64,000 nucleotides of DNA, taken from contig NZ_LT635801.1 of assembly GCF_900128495.1 (NCBI RefSeq), positions 3,188,691 to 3,252,690 of the forward strand. The letters are read 5' to 3'. The DNA is from Bacteroides ilei (GTDB taxonomy: Bacteria > Bacteroidota > Bacteroidia > Bacteroidales > Bacteroidaceae). Under the pieces are notes generated by a model. It had not been told where the DNA came from and made no database searches. It worked only from the letters and a program-made list of their open reading frames with translations. Shown here piece by piece: positions 15,953 to 25,900 of the stretch; the first letter of the stretch is position 1, and every line of letters starts with the position of its first letter. The position numbers and the translations under genes were made by a program.

Positions 15953-18634
15953 ATGAGAAAAAAGTATTTAAGTGCACTTCTGTTCGGAGCACTCTTGTTC
16001 GCTTCGGCAGGAACTTTTACTTCTTGTAAAGACTACGATGATGACATCAACAATTTGCAGGAACAGATTAATACTATTAAAACTGACCTTGAAAGCTTAA
16101 AATCTACAGTAGAAGGTCTTGATGGTGTTAAGACATTGAGTTTTGTTGATGGAACACTTGTTATTGAGACTGGTAAAGGAACAAAAGTTGAAGTTCCTGT
16201 TCCATCAGTTTCTAACGTTGAACAGACTACAGTTGAGCTAGACGGACAAAACTTGGTTGTTAACGGTGAAGTTATCGGACAGGTAGGAGATAAGGTGACA
16301 GTAAATGAAGATGGTTATCTTTGCGTAAACGGCGAGGCAACTGAAATCAAGGCAGGTAAATACGCTATTTTGGAAAATGAATCAGACAATACTTATACTA
16401 TTACATTGCCTGATGCAGAAGGTAATATGCAGACTATTACATTGCTGAAGTCTGTAGCTACAAATATCACTATAAAAGTTTATCATAATACAGGTAATGA
16501 TGGTAAATACTCAATTTTCTCAGAGATTGAAGCAGAAGAACAATCTACCGATGTTGATAAGAACTTCCAAAGTAACTACGGTATCGAATGGGGTGTAGCC
16601 GAAAAAGATATTGACTGGAAAGGTCCTAAGGGTACTGTTAAGGCAGGTCAGCTGCTTGTAGGTCAGCAGAACTGGGTAAGCGTAGATGTATATCCTAACA
16701 ATGTAGAACTTGACAAACAGGTATTGAAATTGGTTGACATTAACGGCAATGAGGCTCCTGTAATTGTAACCGCATCACCTTCACGTTATGGAGAAGGACA
16801 TACCGGCAGCCGTTCAGTAGCTCTAGGTGGCGCATGGGTGTTGGAAGTAACAATGAACGAAACAGTTTCTGGGAATAATATGGGAACTGCTTTTGCTCAA
16901 AAATATGGTACAGAGAATCAGGGAAATCACGATACATGGGCAAACAAGACATATGCTCTGCAGGTAAACGGTAACATATTGACTGGATATGAGTTCGTTG
17001 TTGATACGCAAGCAGCCGCTTGCGCAATGACTGGCACTGATGCATTGTGGAATGAAACTACTAAATCAGACAATGGAACAGTTCAATTAGACTTTAAGCC
17101 AGCTACCAATGACCAGTTTACTGCTTCTTTAGGAAAAGGACACATCCTCTCTTACGTACAGTCTTCTGTTTATGACTATATGTTCGAAATCGTTGATGCC
17201 GACAAGAACGATGCTGAAGCATGGGGTATCAAACTAGAGAACAATGTTCTATATGCTGAGAACACTACGAAAGCAGCAGGTAAGAAAATTCACTTGAATG
17301 TGATATTGCTGGGTGTTAACGGTGAAATAAAAGACTTCGGCTATACAAGCGCAATAACTACACCGATTACGGTTGAATTCGGCAATGTAACATCAGATGC
17401 TATCACATTGCCTGTTTCTGAATATAAGGTAACACCTAAGCAGTATGACTGGTCTATCCCGGGTAATAATAACGAGTTTGCAACAATCACTCTCGATATG
17501 GGTGACCTATTCAGCGGTATGACAGCTGAGGAAGCTATTGCTGTTGCTAAGGGTGGAACAGTTCTTAAGACTACAGATGAGACATTCCCGTTCTTGCGTG
17601 AGACAATAGTTAATAAATTCGGTACAAATACTGAGAACTCGACAATCAAGTTCTACAAGGCTGATGCTGAGACTGAAGTTACTTACGATGATTTGCAGGC
17701 TAACATCCGCAACATTAAGTACGCTAAAGTGATTTACGCTAAGCCTAATGCTTCTGATTTATGGAACTATAAGGCTACTCTCGGTCAGCATATCCTGACA
17801 TTGACACTTGAAGATGCAACTGACAATCAAATCAGAAAAGCTAATGTTCCTGTAAACGTTACTATTCCTTCATTCTTCGAATTGTTCACTAAGTCTGCTG
17901 CTTGGGGTGATAAGACTGCGGTAGCTGTAGTTGACGGTGAAGGTAATCTTGACTTGAAACAGTTGTACAATGATAAAACAGCTGCTGAAGAAATTACATA
18001 CTTTGACAGTACTTCTTCATTCATTGCAAATGGTGAGTCAGCCGCTGAACGTACAAAAGACAATGCTGGTAAGTTAACTAACATTGTAAAATTGAACGAT
18101 AACGCAGCAGATGGTCATTCATTCAGAGACTTGTCTTCTAAGTTGAATTACACAATCGTTCCTGAATGTGATAACTTCGATGTAACTTCTGGCAACTTTA
18201 CTATCGACTTGATTACAAGAATTGACGGGGCTAAATTTGTTTACTATGTAGATGGTAAAGAAACTGACATCGTAGTAGAACCGGAATCTGAAAATGTAAT
18301 CAAAGCATTTAACAAGGAAACAGGCGACAAGAGACAAGGTTTATCATTCTATAAGGCTGGTAAGGACAACGTATTTACTACAGGTTCTGTAGTAAATGGA
18401 TTAGAGTTAGATCTTGCCAGTGGTGATAACTATATTGCTGAATTTGATGATAATGCAGGTGACAAAGCAAAAGCTGAATTCAGTCATGGTGATTTGAAAT
18501 TGTCAGGTCTTGCTGAGCCTAATACTGCTGACGGCTATACTACAGTATTGACTATCACTTATAAGAAAGCATCTAAAGCAGGTGAAACAGATATTTGGGA
18601 AACATTCAAGATTAACTTGACTGTAAAGAAGTAA
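15953..18634 (+). CDS. Variable surface lipoprotein VB, copy 2
   Basis: 893 residues, identical to VB1 in every residue. The only difference between the two loci is the leader upstream of position 15899, so VB1 and VB2 may be under different control while making the same protein. Perfect identity points to a very recent duplication, or to a collapsed or expanded repeat in the assembly. Confidence 0.87.
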   Translation: MRKKYLSALLFGALLFASAGTFTSCKDYDDDINNLQEQINTIKTDLESLKSTVEGLDGVKTLSFVDGTLVIETGKGTKVEVPVPSVSNVEQTTVELDGQNLVVNGEVIGQVGDKVTVNEDGYLCVNGEATEIKAGKYAILENESDNTYTITLPDAEGNMQTITLLKSVATNITIKVYHNTGNDGKYSIFSEIEAEEQSTDVDKNFQSNYGIEWGVAEKDIDWKGPKGTVKAGQLLVGQQNWVSVDVYPNNVELDKQVLKLVDINGNEAPVIVTASPSRYGEGHTGSRSVALGGAWVLEVTMNETVSGNNMGTAFAQKYGTENQGNHDTWANKTYALQVNGNILTGYEFVVDTQAAACAMTGTDALWNETTKSDNGTVQLDFKPATNDQFTASLGKGHILSYVQSSVYDYMFEIVDADKNDAEAWGIKLENNVLYAENTTKAAGKKIHLNVILLGVNGEIKDFGYTSAITTPITVEFGNVTSDAITLPVSEYKVTPKQYDWSIPGNNNEFATITLDMGDLFSGMTAEEAIAVAKGGTVLKTTDETFPFLRETIVNKFGTNTENSTIKFYKADAETEVTYDDLQANIRNIKYAKVIYAKPNASDLWNYKATLGQHILTLTLEDATDNQIRKANVPVNVTIPSFFELFTKSAAWGDKTAVAVVDGEGNLDLKQLYNDKTAAEEITYFDSTSSFIANGESAAERTKDNAGKLTNIVKLNDNAADGHSFRDLSSKLNYTIVPECDNFDVTSGNFTIDLITRIDGAKFVYYVDGKETDIVVEPESENVIKAFNKETGDKRQGLSFYKAGKDNVFTTGSVVNGLELDLASGDNYIAEFDDNAGDKAKAEFSHGDLKLSGLAEPNTADGYTTVLTITYKKASKAGETDIWETFKINLTVKK

Positions 18635-18658
18635 ATAATCAGAAATGATTCTCTATAA

Positions 18659-18689
18659 TAAAAAAGCGGCTCGTTTGAGTCGCTTTTTT
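18659..18689. terminator. Terminator after VB2
   Basis: Same hairpin as at 14107-14137, in the second duplicate. Confidence 0.85.
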
Positions 18690-18857
18690 TATATCTTGCA
18701 TCCAACTTTCGGGTACACTCCATTTTAATATAGACACCTTCTCTGTTTTTTATAGCTGTTTAAACATGCCGAATAATTCTAGAAAGAAAGTGGAATGTAA
18801 TGTAAATTTCCTTTGAAAGACTATATCAAAAGGTAACATGTTCCTTGTCTGGATACT

Positions 18858-20036
18858 TCAATAGTTAAATCCGAACATCCAGAGCGGAATGACATTCCCA
18901 TGCCCGTATTCTATATCATCCTTCACTACATAAGCCTTGCTGAGGCCTTCTATCTGTTTCTGCCCTTTTTTGCGCCCGCCAATCTCGAATGTACAATCCA
19001 GAACCTGAAAATCGGATACCGATGATGTGATTACCTCCTGATTGACCCTCATCTGGTTGAAGAAGAAAGTTTCACGCACATTACCGATATCGGCGCTTTC
19101 CCGGGCCAACGCATGGATGAGGTTCGTATTGTCCAGATAAATCTTGTCCACTTTCCCTAACCCACGAACTCCACCTGTGTCGTCACGTAGCTGGGATATC
19201 AGCCCGGCCTCTTCCAGATACAGACAATAATCCGCCACGCTGTTCCGGCTGACGTTGAGTACGGTAGCCAGCGTACTGATGTTGGGCTTGAAAGGGACAC
19301 TCCGGGCAATGACCGCCAGCAGACGTTTCAGCTTGCGGGCTGTAGAAACGTTCATGCCTGCATATTGGGGAATGTCCGTCTCAATGCTCAGGTTAACCAT
19401 CTGCATGAGCTGGGCATCGAAATCATCATGTGGAAACGGATAATACCCTTGCCGCAGATACTCCGGAAAGAATTCGAAGGGATGGAAACCGGAAGGGAAG
19501 CCGGCTTTCAAAGTAAGAATATCCCCGGATGACAATACCGGAAAATCAAACCCGTGAAACAGGTTAAGGTATTCACGGAACGAAAGTCCCTGCATATGGT
19601 ACATCACGGCCCGACGGCTCAAGTCGGCAGCTCCCTGGTGTATGTCCAGCACGGATGATCCGGTAAAGACCACCTGCAATTCAGGGTGATAGTCGTACAT
19701 CAGTTTCAGTTCCTTCGTCCAGTCCTTATAGCGGTGTATCTCATCGATGAACAGATGACGGCCTCCGTATCTGACAAATTCATCGGCCAGATCCAGCAAC
19801 CGGTGTTCCGCAAAATAGAAGTCTTCGGCCGTGACGTAAAGCGAGCGCTCACGAGGCAGATGTTCCTTCAGGTATTGAAGGATAAGGGTCGTCTTACCCA
19901 CACCACGTGGGCCGGTCAGTCCGATCATCCGGCTGCCCCAGTTGATGCGGTGATACATATAGCGATGAAAACCGGTTCCGGTTTCCGAAAGCAGTTTGCT
20001 GAATCTTTCCTGTAATCTGTCCATGGTCTGTTTCAA
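18858..20036 (-). CDS. AAA_14/DUF4143-type ATPase, copy 2
   Basis: 392 residues, identical to the product of 14306-15484, with Walker A GPRGVGKTTL and Walker [11 protein letters not shown]. In this copy it is head to head with VC rather than VB2. The inverted repeat AATGAGCA/TGCTCATT at 20072-20103 lies upstream of its start. With both copies intact the gene dosage is doubled. Confidence 0.88.
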   Translation of the reverse strand: MKQTMDRLQERFSKLLSETGTGFHRYMYHRINWGSRMIGLTGPRGVGKTTLILQYLKEHLPRERSLYVTAEDFYFAEHRLLDLADEFVRYGGRHLFIDEIHRYKDWTKELKLMYDYHPELQVVFTGSSVLDIHQGAADLSRRAVMYHMQGLSFREYLNLFHGFDFPVLSSGDILTLKAGFPSGFHPFEFFPEYLRQGYYPFPHDDFDAQLMQMVNLSIETDIPQYAGMNVSTARKLKRLLAVIARSVPFKPNISTLATVLNVSRNSVADYCLYLEEAGLISQLRDDTGGVRGLGKVDKIYLDNTNLIHALARESADIGNVRETFFFNQMRVNQEVITSSVSDFQVLDCTFEIGGRKKGQKQIEGLSKAYVVKDDIEYGHGNVIPLWMFGFNY

Positions 20037-20202
20037 TTGATTTCCTACAAAAATAGGAATTTTGCTTAACTAATGAGCAAATAATACAGTAAAAATGCTC
20101 ATTGGTTGAGCAAAAATGCAGAAAAAACGGGTCGTTAATCAGAAAAGTACTGTCTGTGTTCATCCTGTATAAGTTTTCTTTTATATAAAATCCCGGCCCT
20201 CG

Positions 20203-20504
20203 AATGTCCCTTCAATTTCCAAAATGGAAGCACATTTAGTTTATAATTAATATTCTACAGATTTTTTCCTGATAGCCGCCGCGGTTACCCCACGTTCTGA
20301 ACCACGCCCTGAAAGCTCTGTAGAAGCTATACAGGAGGTTTGAAAATCTGGTATTTAGACCGATATTTTCAATTTCCGTCCCTTATCCGTCCCCCAGACA
20401 GATTCTGTTCCGGCTATTGTAAGCTTGGAACACAAATGTAAATGAAATAGCTTGAGTTAGAATAATTTGAGTTTTTTAATTTATAAATTAAAATTTTTAT
20501 TATT
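20203..20504 (+). promoter_or_regulatory. Structured leader of VC
   Basis: Identical to the VB2 leader: upstream box 20203-20212, direct repeat from 20375 (130 bases before the ATG), hairpin TGTTCC (20406-20411)/GGAACA (20427-20432), module 20451-20504. The same leader thus drives two unrelated bodies, VB2 and VC. Confidence 0.65.
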
Positions 20505-23219
20505 ATGAGAAAAAAGTATTTAAGTGCACTTCTGTTCGGAGCACTCTTGTTCGCTTCGGCAGGAACTTTTACTTCTTGTAAAGACTACGATGATGACATC
20601 AACAATCTGCAGAACCAGATTACTGCAAATGCTGATGCTATCAAGGCATTGCAGGAACTTGTAAACTCCGGCAAATATGTAACTGCTGTTTCTGGTAACG
20701 AGAATGTCATCACCTTTACTTTTACTGACGGTACTACACAACAAGTGACTGTTGAAACCGCTGAGCAAGAAGCACAGACTGTTACTATCGGCGAAGACGG
20801 CGAAGTAATTATCAATGGTGAAGGTACCGGATTTTACACTACTAAGACTCCGACCGAAGCTGAAGTAGAAGCCGGATTGATTAAGAAAGGCGCAAACGGC
20901 ACATGGGAAGTTTTAGGCGAAAACGGTGAATATACAGACACAAAGATTCCTGTATCAGGAGTTACTGTATCCGGTAGCGAAGCAGAAGGATATACCTTTA
21001 CTATTGTAAATGCCAATGGCGAATCTCAAACTGTTAAATTGCCTTCAGCTGCATCGGCTATTACAAGTATCGATGCGGAACTGATTGGAAATAAAATTGA
21101 TGGTCAAGCAACACCACAAGATGAAACTATTGACATCAATCAATATGCCTTTGATGCAAAAACAAATAAAGATAGATGGGAGAAACTGACAGGAGCAACT
21201 GTTACTTCTAATGAGGTAATACTGACTTCCGCTGCAAAAATTGCTTCACGTATTAATCCGGTTAGTGCCGATGCAACATTAGTTGATTTCTCTCTGACTA
21301 ATAGTAAGAATGAGACTCTTCCAGGCATCATATTTGAAGCAAACGAATATAAAGATTATGTTACTAGTGGCAATATAGATAGCCGTGCTGGTTATGGAAA
21401 CGGACTCTATACTTTGTCAATGAAGCCTTTGGAGGTAAAGAATGAAGATGCTGTAACTGATGATTATAAAAGTATCTTGACTAGTGGCAGTCATTCAATT
21501 TTATATGCATTAAATGCACAGAATGCATGTCGTGGCAAGTATCAATTCGCTGTATCATTAGCTTCTGCTACAGCTGATTTTAGCTCTTATACAATTGATG
21601 ATGATGAAACGAATCTTGTAAAGCTCGGAAATCCGACATTAATTAGCAATGAAACAAAAGCTTATACCTATTCAGAAACATCATATTCACAGAAGGTTGA
21701 TGCTAAAGTTGCTCATTCTGTAGCTGTAACTGATGATATGTCTGAAATTTATGATATGTGGTTGACTGCAGAAGATTATGATGTAGACTTGTTCAATCTT
21801 ACTTTTGATCAAGAAAAACATACATTCACTATCAATGCCGATCCGGATATCATTACTAAAGCAGATTTTATATTGACTGTACATACATTAGATAATAATG
21901 GTATTTACCGTGCACAACCTATCAAGATTGCAGTTTCTAACAAGATTGTAGCTGATGCTGAATATGCTGTTCGTGAATTAACTATCGTAGAAGATAATAC
22001 AGACGATATTAAGAATAAGAACGCATTCTTCGCTGATATGAAGACCATGACTGACGGTATAGGTGATCAGTTGGCCGCATGGCAAAGAAAAGTAGATGCA
22101 ACAAAAGTTAAATTCTATACTGACGCAGATTGTAAGACTGAAGTTACCGGTGCTGATGGTATTGACCTTGTATTCGTAAATGCAGACAGAAATAAAGAAG
22201 TTGCTATCAAGGATGCAGCAGATATGAAGTTCGTTGTAACGAATAAGGATGCATCTCAGCACTTCAGTGTAGACAAGGTTTATTATGCACAAGTTACATT
22301 CTTGGGTGGTACAGATGAATTGAACACTATTGTAGTTCCATTCGAATTCAGTATCCCTGAATTGTCTACATTGTTTGCTATCCGTGACGGTTATGTAGTT
22401 GACGGCGTTATCAATGCCTATTTCTACAATGATGGAACCGCAGAAAATATTGGTACTGCCGGAACAAATGGTACTGCTTCTGCAGCTGTTGAACTTGAAA
22501 GATATTTCAGCAAATATGTGGCTGATGCAAACGTTGAAGTTACCGGTAAGATTGGTAATGATGATTGTACGAAATTGTTCAAATGGGGTAACACCACAGC
22601 AACTAATGGTAAATATCACTTTGCAGATGTTGACAATGATGGAAAACTCACAGAAGCTACTACTCTTGAACTTGTGGACGGTATCAAGGATGGTAAACCG
22701 GCTAAAGCATATGGTGAAGCAGTAACTGTAAAGGTTACCAAAGATAACTATTATACTTGGAAGTATGTAGCTGATGGTGCTGATGAATATTCATTCCAGA
22801 TTCGCTTGATGAGCCCTGTTTATGAAGGTTCTATCGCTGTATTGACAGGTGAACGTGTAATCGTTAATGCAAATGATTTCGTTGCAGGTGCTAACATTAC
22901 TGAAAAGGATATCGAAGGCCGTGACTACAACAATAACAATCTGTATATCTTCCCTGATGTGGCAAGTACTCAAAATGAATGGAAGAACAAGCAGATAAAG
23001 AATGTTACTCCAAGCGTAGACAAAGATCACTACATTAATTCTGCTACAATGACTAACGCATGGAATGATGGAGATGGTGTCCTGCATAAAGGAACGATCA
23101 ATATCAAAGGACGTTCATTATCTAATGATACAGATATTGACCTGCCTGTTAAGATTACAGATGCATGGGGATATGAATTAGATGTAACTATTCCTGTAAC
23201 AGTAAAAGCTAGCAAATAA
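20505..23219 (+). CDS. Variable surface lipoprotein VC
   Basis: 904 residues. Signal peptide and Cys25 as in the array, then NNLQNQITANADAIKALQELVNSGKYVTAV. Follows the VA/VD/VE plan: NGTWEVLGENGEYTDTKIPVSGVTVSG near residue 125-150, KLPSAAS, a long beta-rich middle, a block ELSTLFAIRDGYVVDGVINAYF (about residue 625-645) that matches a similar block in VA and VE, LMSPVYEGSI, and an end of KITDAWGYELDVTIPVTVKASK. Rich in Asp, Thr and Asn. It shares its leader with VB2, yet its body belongs to the other structural class. It is followed by a strong terminator and a Septu-type operon instead of an opposing ATPase gene. Confidence 0.88.
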   Translation: MRKKYLSALLFGALLFASAGTFTSCKDYDDDINNLQNQITANADAIKALQELVNSGKYVTAVSGNENVITFTFTDGTTQQVTVETAEQEAQTVTIGEDGEVIINGEGTGFYTTKTPTEAEVEAGLIKKGANGTWEVLGENGEYTDTKIPVSGVTVSGSEAEGYTFTIVNANGESQTVKLPSAASAITSIDAELIGNKIDGQATPQDETIDINQYAFDAKTNKDRWEKLTGATVTSNEVILTSAAKIASRINPVSADATLVDFSLTNSKNETLPGIIFEANEYKDYVTSGNIDSRAGYGNGLYTLSMKPLEVKNEDAVTDDYKSILTSGSHSILYALNAQNACRGKYQFAVSLASATADFSSYTIDDDETNLVKLGNPTLISNETKAYTYSETSYSQKVDAKVAHSVAVTDDMSEIYDMWLTAEDYDVDLFNLTFDQEKHTFTINADPDIITKADFILTVHTLDNNGIYRAQPIKIAVSNKIVADAEYAVRELTIVEDNTDDIKNKNAFFADMKTMTDGIGDQLAAWQRKVDATKVKFYTDADCKTEVTGADGIDLVFVNADRNKEVAIKDAADMKFVVTNKDASQHFSVDKVYYAQVTFLGGTDELNTIVVPFEFSIPELSTLFAIRDGYVVDGVINAYFYNDGTAENIGTAGTNGTASAAVELERYFSKYVADANVEVTGKIGNDDCTKLFKWGNTTATNGKYHFADVDNDGKLTEATTLELVDGIKDGKPAKAYGEAVTVKVTKDNYYTWKYVADGADEYSFQIRLMSPVYEGSIAVLTGERVIVNANDFVAGANITEKDIEGRDYNNNNLYIFPDVASTQNEWKNKQIKNVTPSVDKDHYINSATMTNAWNDGDGVLHKGTINIKGRSLSNDTDIDLPVKITDAWGYELDVTIPVTVKASK

Positions 23220-23240
23220 TCTTAATAGATTGCTTTAATA

Positions 23241-23270
23241 AAAAAAGCGGCCCGTACGGGCCGCTTTTTT
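23241..23270. terminator. Terminator after VC
   Basis: Perfect GCGGCCCGTACGGGCCGC palindrome between A and T runs. It insulates the following defence operon from VC transcription. Confidence 0.92.
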
Positions 23271-23291
23271 TATTGGATTTTAATCTGATTC

Positions 23292-23321
23292 TTGCAAATC
23301 GGAAAAGATTTCCTATCTTTG
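23292..23321 (+). promoter_or_regulatory. Consensus promoter of the ptuA-ptuB operon
   Basis: TTG (23292-23294), a 19-base spacer, TATCTTTG (23314-23321): a full match to the Bacteroides consensus, about 70 bases upstream of the ptuA ATG. Confidence 0.75.
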
Positions 23322-23391
23322 CTTAGAATCCTCTTGTTCTTCAAACAGAAGACAGGCCAAATGGAAAGATTATCTAACAAATCGGGTAAAG

Positions 23392-24714
23392 ATGAAAGTC
23401 CGCAAAGTTCAGCTACATAACGTACGCCTGATAAAAGACATGAACCTGTCTTTTGATGACAAGCGTGTAACCATTATATTGGGAGAGAACGGTAAAGGTA
23501 AGACAACGCTACTCGACTCGATAGCCTTATGTGCAAACGTATTTACATCCGCTTTTCCTAATATCAAGAAACGTAATCCGTCGCCTTGGGATATCCATAT
23601 AGATGAGCATAATGAGGTATCCGATTATTTAAGTATCCAGACAACTTTCTCATTCAACGAAGATACAGACATTGAAGTGGAACGCTTCCTCAGACGTGAT
23701 GCCTTGGTGAAAGCTACCAGCAGTGTAGGAGAAAAGGAACTGCGCGACTACGCTCTGTCCCAACTGGAACAGATACAACATGCAAAAGAAGTACGGCTTC
23801 CGGTTTTTGTGTATTACAGTACGGAACGGGGACGAATTCAGGCTCCGCAACGGAATAGAAATTTCCAGAAGGTATTTGAGCGCTGGGACAGCTATATCAA
23901 TGCTACAGAAGCAGACACAGACTTCAAACGCTTTTTCCAGTGGTTTGACTATCAGGAAGACATGGAACGGCGGGAAAAGGTGGAAAAGAAAAACTATGGT
24001 TACCAGTCGCCTACACTGAAGGCAGTCCGTAATGCCCTTCATAGTATGTTGCACAACCGATACAAGAATCCGAGGATTCTGTTGTCGCCCATGCGTTTCG
24101 TTATGGATGAACAGATGGGAGAACATTCCCGTACCGTCCGTATCGAACAGATGAGTGACGGCTACCGTATCATAGTGGCTTTGGTAGCGGATATCGCTTC
24201 CAGACTGGCCGAAGCCAACCCGCATTTGCCTGATCCGTTGTCTGGTGAGGGTATTGTCCTGATAGACGAAGCCGACCTGCATCTGCATCCGTCCTGGCAG
24301 CGCCGTTTCCTGAAGGACTTGTCGAATACCTTCCCGAACATTCATTTCATTACCACCACGCATAGCCCACTGATAGCAATGGGAGCGGCGGATATCGCCC
24401 AAATTTTTGTGTTTAATGATAAGGGATATCTGGAAGAAACGGATGCCAGCATTTACAGTACTTACGATGTGGGGCAGGTATTGATGAGTGAACTGTTTAA
24501 TCTCCCTACCGACCGCTCTCCTAAATGGGATGAAGCAATTGGCAGACGGTTTGAACTGTTGAAAAAAACGGAATTATCTGAAGCAGACAAACAAGAGCTG
24601 AAGGAACTGGAAGACAAGTTGTCCGGACTGGCTTTCGGAGAAAGTACGGAAGAAATAGAAGCAAGACAATTGATACTGGAGGCTGCCAAACTATTGGAAA
24701 AACATCATGATTAG
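23392..24714 (+). CDS. ptuA: Septu-type ATPase PtuA
   Basis: 440 residues, an ABC/SMC-like ATPase of the anti-phage Septu and retron-Ec78 systems. Walker A GENGKGKT (31-38), a signature-like QMSDGY (253-258), Walker B GIVLIDEADLHLHP (287-300) and the switch histidine in TTTHSP (321-326) are all present, so the enzyme looks intact. Its partner PtuB overlaps by 8 bases, as expected for translational coupling. In characterised systems PtuA and PtuB form one complex in which the ATPase controls the nuclease, which attacks DNA or tRNA on phage infection. It has its own promoter and sits between two lipoprotein cassettes. No retron reverse transcriptase is nearby, so this is plain Septu rather than a retron. 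Confidence 0.85.
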   Translation: MKVRKVQLHNVRLIKDMNLSFDDKRVTIILGENGKGKTTLLDSIALCANVFTSAFPNIKKRNPSPWDIHIDEHNEVSDYLSIQTTFSFNEDTDIEVERFLRRDALVKATSSVGEKELRDYALSQLEQIQHAKEVRLPVFVYYSTERGRIQAPQRNRNFQKVFERWDSYINATEADTDFKRFFQWFDYQEDMERREKVEKKNYGYQSPTLKAVRNALHSMLHNRYKNPRILLSPMRFVMDEQMGEHSRTVRIEQMSDGYRIIVALVADIASRLAEANPHLPDPLSGEGIVLIDEADLHLHPSWQRRFLKDLSNTFPNIHFITTTHSPLIAMGAADIAQIFVFNDKGYLEETDASIYSTYDVGQVLMSELFNLPTDRSPKWDEAIGRRFELLKKTELSEADKQELKELEDKLSGLAFGESTEEIEARQLILEAAKLLEKHHD

Positions 24715-25459
24715 ACTGGAAAAAGATGAAAATATCCCTGCAACGTTAACTAGTGAGCAGGTAGTGACAGAGCTGGAAAGACTGGATAGATTGGCCGAAT
24801 CCGGAATAATCATTAACCACGGAGATTTCAAGGCCGGGCTTTATGGTGCAGAGGATGTCCGTACTGCCTTAAAAAAAGACCAATATGGCAAATGTGCCTA
24901 TTGTGAAAGCTTGCTCGAGGTCTCTTCTGCTACCCAAATAGAACATTTTCGTCCCAAGACTTATTCACAACAAGGAAAGGGAGGAGCTATTCATCGGCCG
25001 GGATATTATTGGCTGGCATACGACTGGAACAATCTGCTGGCAGCATGCTCCGTATGTAACCAACATTACAAGAAGAACTATTTTCCTCTGGAGGATGATT
25101 CCCAACGGGCAGACCGACATACCAGAACCTTATCGCACGAAAATCCGTTACTAATTAATCCCTATATGGATAATCCTGACATACACATCATTTTTCGTCG
25201 GGAAATTGCTGTCGGGCTGACACCCAAAGGTGAGACTTCCATTGAATACTATGGACTGAACAGAAAGGCCCTGTTGAAGGAAAGGCAGGAGAAATATGAA
25301 ACATTCAGGATTCTGGAGGATATAAGAAAACTCTTGGAGGCACGTCGGGAAAATAATACAGGGATCTATAAAAGCATAGTAGAAAAACTTGAAAGGATGA
25401 CTGATCATGAAGCCTGCTATTCTGGTATGTTCTGCCATCAGGAAGATGGACTGTTCTGA
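24707..25459 (+). CDS. ptuB: Septu-type HNH nuclease PtuB (TIGR02646 family)
   Basis: 250 residues. The HNH nuclease pattern is visible: CAYC (Cys63, Cys66), QIEHFRPK (His80), WNNLLAACSVCNQHYKKNYFP with Cys114, Cys117 and His120. This is the TIGR02646/PtuB arrangement. It begins inside the last codons of ptuA (ATGATTAG overlap). The C-terminal half (residues 150-250) is helical and family-like, so the gene appears full length. Expected role is nucleic-acid cleavage once PtuA senses infection. Confidence 0.85.
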   Translation: MIRLEKDENIPATLTSEQVVTELERLDRLAESGIIINHGDFKAGLYGAEDVRTALKKDQYGKCAYCESLLEVSSATQIEHFRPKTYSQQGKGGAIHRPGYYWLAYDWNNLLAACSVCNQHYKKNYFPLEDDSQRADRHTRTLSHENPLLINPYMDNPDIHIIFRREIAVGLTPKGETSIEYYGLNRKALLKERQEKYETFRILEDIRKLLEARRENNTGIYKSIVEKLERMTDHEACYSGMFCHQEDGLF

Positions 25460-25900
25460 TAACCATGTCATTATAGACTTTAACAGACGAGACAAACTAT
25501 CCAACGTTTCCCAGACAGCGTATTATATAATAACAAAGAAGTCAGTCATATATATTTGTTATAACTAAAATATCCACTGGAAAGAATCTTGGAAAATCCC
25601 TGTGGAATATTATAATTATTATCCTAGTACGGATAGTCAAATAGAGTCTGTACCGTCTTTACCTATAACTTCAATAAATTTATTTGATATATCTGTCAAT
25701 TATCTACAAGGATTTATTCAGCCAACATTATCGTTATTGATCCTTAATTTTATGTATTAATATTAACAATGGGAATTGATATTTCTATACAAAAATAAGC
25801 ATATAACAATGAAAAATATAAACGACAAATGATACCTTAAAAGGAATAATCCGGATTCACATTACTTTATCATAACCCGATCCAACAAAAAAAATAGTCC
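25460..25900 (+). other. Intergenic stretch with a possible gene remnant
   Basis: About 440 bases of AT-rich sequence. The plus-strand frame 25569-25760 stays open for 63 codons (starting NIHWKESWKIPVEYYNYY, ending LSLLILNFMY) without a start codon and looks like a decayed 3' end of some gene; I cannot assign a family. The rest shows nothing supported. Confidence 0.3.

Larger units (their letters stand above)
11347..20450. repeat. Exact 4552-base tandem duplication (VB plus ATPase cassette)
   Basis: Two copies, 11347-15898 and 15899-20450. All corresponding features are offset by exactly 4552 bases and both encoded proteins are identical. Each copy runs from the 54-base module through VB, its terminator, the minus-strand ATPase gene and the next leader. 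Identity continues into the VC signal-peptide region (to about 20608) but stops upstream of 11347, so the junction lies in the shared module. This is what unequal homologous exchange between two modules would give. Confidence 0.9.

Noticed and set aside
11347..20450. Repeats in the array as a CRISPR or satellite
   Set aside because: The repeat unit is 4.5 kb with whole genes, not short repeats with spacers.
23392..25459. Retron rather than Septu
   Set aside because: The ATPase-HNH pair also occurs in retron Ec78, but no reverse transcriptase or msr/msd-like region lies near, and the promoter is directly in front of ptuA.
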